Shown piece by piece: positions 23,612 through 26,325 of a DNA stretch of 26,325 nt. This stretch comes from Candidatus Parvarchaeota archaeon UBA573. GTDB taxonomy: Archaea > Nanobdellota > Nanobdellia > Parvarchaeales > Parvarchaeaceae. The position numbers and the translations under genes are program-made. The stretch is from the NCBI GenBank assembly GCA_002502045.1, contig DAPE01000010.1, forward strand, positions 1-26,325, written 5' to 3'. The notes beneath the pieces are model-generated. The model had not been told where the DNA came from. It made no database searches and saw only the letters and a list, made by a program, of their open reading frames with translations. Each line of letters opens with the position of its first letter. Position 1 is the first letter of the stretch.

Positions 23612-24443
23612 GGTATATCAAATAGATTATCTAATATTTATCTTTGTACTTTTGGTGCTACTAATAGCATCTATAAAGGATTTTAAGAACAGGGAGGTCC
23701 CGGATTCAATAAGTTATATACTTATATTTGGTGGTATACTTCTTTCTCTAGCTTATTCCATTTATTATAGCACGATATCTAATCTTATCTATATACCTAT
23801 TTCAGTCCTATTGCTTTTCGGGTTTTCCTATTTTATGTATGTTCTTGGCCAGTGGGGAGGGGGAGATGTCAAACTCATGTTGGGGTTAAGTTTTGTATTT
23901 TCATCTATAAACCTGTTTTCAGACAAGTCATTTATAGCGTTGTTTATAAACATACTGTTGTTTGGAGGAGTATATGGTTTGTTAAGCACGATATTTTTGG
24001 GCCTTGTAAAAATAAAACAACTAAAAAAATATTTTCAGCGCTATGATGTGCCATTTTTTATTGCTTCAATAGCTGCAATAATACTATCAATTTTTATAGT
24101 TCCTTCTCCGATAAACATCTTTATAGCAGTAGGCATCTTTATGATATTTTCTATTAGATTTGTATTTTTAGTAGCAAATAATCTAATGTATATACAAGAA
24201 GATGTTTCAAAGCTTACAGAAGGAGACTGGCTTGCAGAGTCCCCAAAGGATACAGATGGTAAAAAAATAGTGCCTGAAAGAAATACTGGCCTAACAAAAA
24301 TAGATATACAAAAGTTAAAGGAAAAAGATATAAAATCAGTTACAATCAAAATAGGCTTGCCTTTTGTTCCAGGGATATTTTTTGCAGTTTTGATAACAAT
24401 TTTAGTTGGCAATCCTTTTCTGCAGTTATTTACAATATTATAA
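23610..24443 (+). CDS. Archaeal prepilin/preflagellin peptidase (A24, FlaK/EppA type)
   Basis: Membrane aspartyl protease that cuts class III signal peptides of archaellins and pilins. Catalytic Asp24 lies in IKDFKNREVPD (22-32), and Asp86 in the GxGD motif GQWGGGDVKLM (80-90). TM segments at about 5-21, 35-52, 59-79, 107-131, 148-165 and 167-189 fit the family, followed by a polar segment (GDWLAESPKDTDGKK) with NTGLTKIDIQKLKEK and a final hydrophobic end (IKIGLPFVPGIFFAVLITILV), the archaeal A24B layout. At 277 residues it is of normal length. It is flanked by two genes with canonical KGQ/QGQ signals (the 294-aa and the repeat pilin), its likely substrates. No archaellum genes are seen here. 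Confidence 0.92.
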   Translation: MVYQIDYLIFIFVLLVLLIASIKDFKNREVPDSISYILIFGGILLSLAYSIYYSTISNLIYIPISVLLLFGFSYFMYVLGQWGGGDVKLMLGLSFVFSSINLFSDKSFIALFINILLFGGVYGLLSTIFLGLVKIKQLKKYFQRYDVPFFIASIAAIILSIFIVPSPINIFIAVGIFMIFSIRFVFLVANNLMYIQEDVSKLTEGDWLAESPKDTDGKKIVPERNTGLTKIDIQKLKEKDIKSVTIKIGLPFVPGIFFAVLITILVGNPFLQLFTIL

Positions 24444-24497
24444 TACAAAAAAATTAAATTATAGAAGCTTTTATTTCAATCAGTATCTATAAATAAG

Positions 24498-24593
24498 TTA
24501 AATCTCTAAAAGATCTGAATCTTTTTCAATATCGTAATCTTCATCCGGGTCCTCTGTTTCCTTATCTATCATAGAAAATTCTTTTCTTCTCAT
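24498..24593 (-). CDS. Acidic microprotein, 31 aa
   Basis: A short ORF reading MRRKEFSMIDKETEDPDED and ending YDIEKDSDLLEI: a basic start, then a strongly acidic body with 13 Asp/Glu in 31 residues. A TATA-like element (24623-24631) lies about 34 bases upstream, predicting a leader of about ten bases. It sits in the gap between the prepilin peptidase and the pilin, on the opposite strand. Short ORFs arise by chance, but the composition is protein-like and the promoter spacing is right. Family unknown. Confidence 0.45.
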   Translation of the reverse strand: MRRKEFSMIDKETEDPDEDYDIEKDSDLLEI

Positions 24594-24663
24594 AATACAC
24601 TACAATATAGTAATATACATTGTTATATTTAAGCCTTTGGAATGTCGTTTTTTTAGATTAAAG

Positions 24664-24671
24664 TATTTAAA
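24664..24671 (+). promoter_or_regulatory. TATA box of the repeat pilin gene
   Basis: TATTTAAA centred 34 bases before the ATG at 24702, predicting a leader of about eight bases. The 258-base gap 24444-24701 otherwise holds only the acidic microprotein and its promoter. Confidence 0.4.
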
Positions 24672-24701
24672 ATAATAAGGTTAATTGTTATTATTTAAGG
24701 T

Positions 24702-26325
24702 ATGCAAATTAAAGTAATTAAACAGGGACAGTCGGCAATAGAGTCATTAATGACTTATGGTTGGATGATTCTTCTTATCGTGGCAGTTCTGGTCATAATA
24801 TATTCATTAGGAGTATTTTCCCCTTTAAATTTTGTTTCTGCGGCCCCAACAACAAGCGGTTTTACAGGCGTTGAAGTAACAACAGTCGTTGCTAACTATA
24901 CCTACTTTGAATTTTACATTACAAACTCGCTTTCTGTGCCAATAAACTTGAATAAATTCTTGTTGACTTATAATAATACGAAATTTTCAAATATTAGCTG
25001 TCAATATCTTACATTGTCGCCCGGTCAAAACTCAATATGTTTTGGTAAGTTAAATTTAGCTAAAACTAGGGACTCAGCTTCACTAGGTATAAGTTTCTCA
25101 ATTTCTAGTAATATAAATGCATCTTCGAATGGAACGATTTCGTTTGTTCCTGCTAACACCAAGCTTTACTTACCCTCAATTATAACTGAATTTACAGAAG
25201 AAGGCCTGCCTTCTGGTTATCAATGGTGGGTAGATTATGCAGGCATAAATCACTCTTCGACAGGCACTGAAATTTTATTTGCCAGTAGTGCTAGTTATCA
25301 TTCGTTTATTGTTAGTAACCTTACTATAAATGGCTGTACTTTCTCAGCTTTACCGGCCTCTGGGACTTTAGAAGCCGGCCGTCTTGAAAATATAATATTC
25401 CTAAATTCATGTGCTGCTACATTTATAGAAAAGGAATTACCAACAGGTACAGAGTGGAAAGTAACCTATGCTGGTGTAACTAATTCTTCAACAACTAATT
25501 TATTATTGTTTACAAATGAAAAAAGCGGTACATACACTTTTTCAGTTAATAATGTTATAGTTCAAGGTTGTACCTATACCCCAAGCCCATCTTCAGGGTC
25601 TTTAGCTGTAGGTGGCTATCAATACATTCGTTTTCTTGGGCAGTGTATTACAACATTTAAAGAAACTGGCTTACCAATTAATTATGGTTGGAGTGTAACT
25701 TATGAGAAGATCACTAAAACTAACACTACTTCCAATATATACTATTTTGGTGCACCAGGTAACTTCTCTTATTCTATTGCTACTTTAAGTAATTCCTCAT
25801 CTTCACCAGACTGTACAACCACCTACACTCCAAGTCCATCTTCAGGATCAGCAGAAGCAGGTACTACTACTTCAATCTCATTTTCAGCATCAACAACTTG
25901 TACAACTACTTTTGATGAAAGCAATTTACCATCTGGCTACACATGGACAGTGGATTACAATTCAGTATCAAAGAGCAGTTCTACTTCAAGTATTATATTT
26001 ACAAATACCTTTAGTGGAGTAAATGTTCCAACATATTCATATTCCGTTACAACTCTATCAAATTCCTCATCTTCACCAGACTGTACAACCACCTATACTC
26101 CAAGTCCATCTTCAGGATCAGCAGAAGCAGGTACTACTACTTCAATCTCATTTTCAGCATCAACAACTTGTACAACAACATTCGATGAAAGTAACTTGCC
26201 ATCTGGTTATACTTGGGATGTAACATACGATGGCACAACAAGCAGTGAAACTGCTCCATCCAGTATCTCATTTCCAAATACTGTCAGCGGATCAAGTATC
26301 CCTACATATTCATATTCCGTTACAA
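24702..26325 (+). CDS. Pilin-type adhesin with tandem thermopsin-like repeats (3' end outside window)
   Basis: The frame is open from 24702 to the window end (541 codons, no stop). MQIKVIKQGQSAIESLMTY is a canonical archaeal type IV prepilin start: processing after QG, Gln at +1 and Glu at +5, then a hydrophobic helix (about 12-36, with MTYGWMIL, common in DPANN pilins). A head domain (about 50-155) with a Cys pair (ISCQYLTLSPG, SICFG) follows. From residue 160 there are tandem repeats opening with 'TFxExxLPxGYxWxVxY' and closing with 'TPSPSSGSxxAG...C', a pattern known from repeats in thermopsin-like and other surface proteins of acidophilic archaea. Ser and Thr dominate. Likely a glycosylated pilin or giant adhesin displayed outside the cell, processed by the neighbouring peptidase. 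Confidence 0.88.
   Translation, partial: MQIKVIKQGQSAIESLMTYGWMILLIVAVLVIIYSLGVFSPLNFVSAAPTTSGFTGVEVTTVVANYTYFEFYITNSLSVPINLNKFLLTYNNTKFSNISCQYLTLSPGQNSICFGKLNLAKTRDSASLGISFSISSNINASSNGTISFVPANTKLYLPSIITEFTEEGLPSGYQWWVDYAGINHSSTGTEILFASSASYHSFIVSNLTINGCTFSALPASGTLEAGRLENIIFLNSCAATFIEKELPTGTEWKVTYAGVTNSSTTNLLLFTNEKSGTYTFSVNNVIVQGCTYTPSPSSGSLAVGGYQYIRFLGQCITTFKETGLPINYGWSVTYEKITKTNTTSNIYYFGAPGNFSYSIATLSNSSSSPDCTTTYTPSPSSGSAEAGTTTSISFSASTTCTTTFDESNLPSGYTWTVDYNSVSKSSSTSSIIFTNTFSGVNVPTYSYSVTTLSNSSSSPDCTTTYTPSPSSGSAEAGTTTSISFSASTTCTTTFDESNLPSGYTWDVTYDGTTSSETAPSSISFPNTVSGSSIPTYSYSVT
25179..26325 (+). repeat. Tandem protein-coding repeats in the pilin-type adhesin
   Basis: Units lie at 25179-25412 and 25413-25646 (78 codons each), 25647-25901 (85), 25902-26171 (90) and 26172 to the window end (partial). 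Each opens with F-x-E-x-x-L-P and a conserved Trp, and each full unit carries two Cys, 25 or 29 residues apart, after the second of which the next unit begins. Divergence is highest between the first two units, and the later units are nearly identical, so the array grows in the 3' direction of the gene. Confidence 0.9.
25791..26176 (+). repeat. Near-identical 116-bp direct repeat, 270 bp apart
   Basis: 25791-25906 and 26061-26176 match at 115 of 116 bases; the only difference is C at 25826 against T at 26096, a silent change in a Tyr codon. Another 22-base match, 26031-26052 with 26304-26325, runs into the window edge, so a further unit probably follows. Confidence 0.93.

Noticed and set aside
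25791..26176. CRISPR-like array
   Set aside because: The direct repeats are long, in frame, and encode protein repeat modules; there are no short repeats with unique spacers.

Overview
The window is AT-rich archaeal chromosome. Its archaeal markers are KEOPS subunits Kae1 and Bud32, Rpo7, Spt4, ribosomal proteins eS1, uS15, eS24 and eS31, a family-B DNA polymerase, FEN1, Dph5, type-II methionine aminopeptidase and a FlaK/EppA-type prepilin peptidase. Tight packing, many leaderless TATA-start spacings, several stripped-down or motif-less proteins, and thermopsin-type surface repeats suggest a small-genome DPANN archaeon, perhaps an acidophilic ARMAN/Parvarchaeota/Micrarchaeota type. That placement is inference, not proven here.

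Layout. Positions 1-16 look like the 3' end of a tRNA. From 93 to 5584 the minus strand carries an information-processing supercluster, read right to left: rpo7, spt4, eS24, eS31, then (after a new promoter and a possibly structured leader) kae1, a degenerate TGS/DRG-like protein, bud32, uS15, eS1, and finally an unrelated membrane protein. From 5689 to 10049 there are a ThiF/MoeB-like E1 protein, a two-TM small protein, three consecutive four-TM proteins of nearly equal size, the 2H phosphoesterase ThpR, and a winged-helix protein fused to an S-layer-C-like domain.

From 10250 to 17159 the plus strand carries glmS, polB (its last 33 residues lie in another frame), a KaiC-like protein without a P-loop, map, fen and a DUF357 gene. 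From 17220 the content becomes cell-surface: five Ser/Thr/Asn-rich single-anchor secreted proteins in a row, then dph5 (minus), a prepilin peptidase whose start codon overlaps that of dph5, a 31-residue acidic ORF, and a pilin-type protein that runs off the window end with at least four full tandem 'F-x-E-x-x-L-P-x-G-x-x-W' repeats.

The most notable points are: (1) the right-hand surface locus, which couples a class III (KGQ/QGQ) signal-peptide system to a repeat adhesin; (2) the pseudo-GTPase TGS protein between the two KEOPS genes; (3) the PolB frameshift that removes the PCNA-binding tail; and (4) a multi-hairpin leader before kae1, whose start codon is not obvious.
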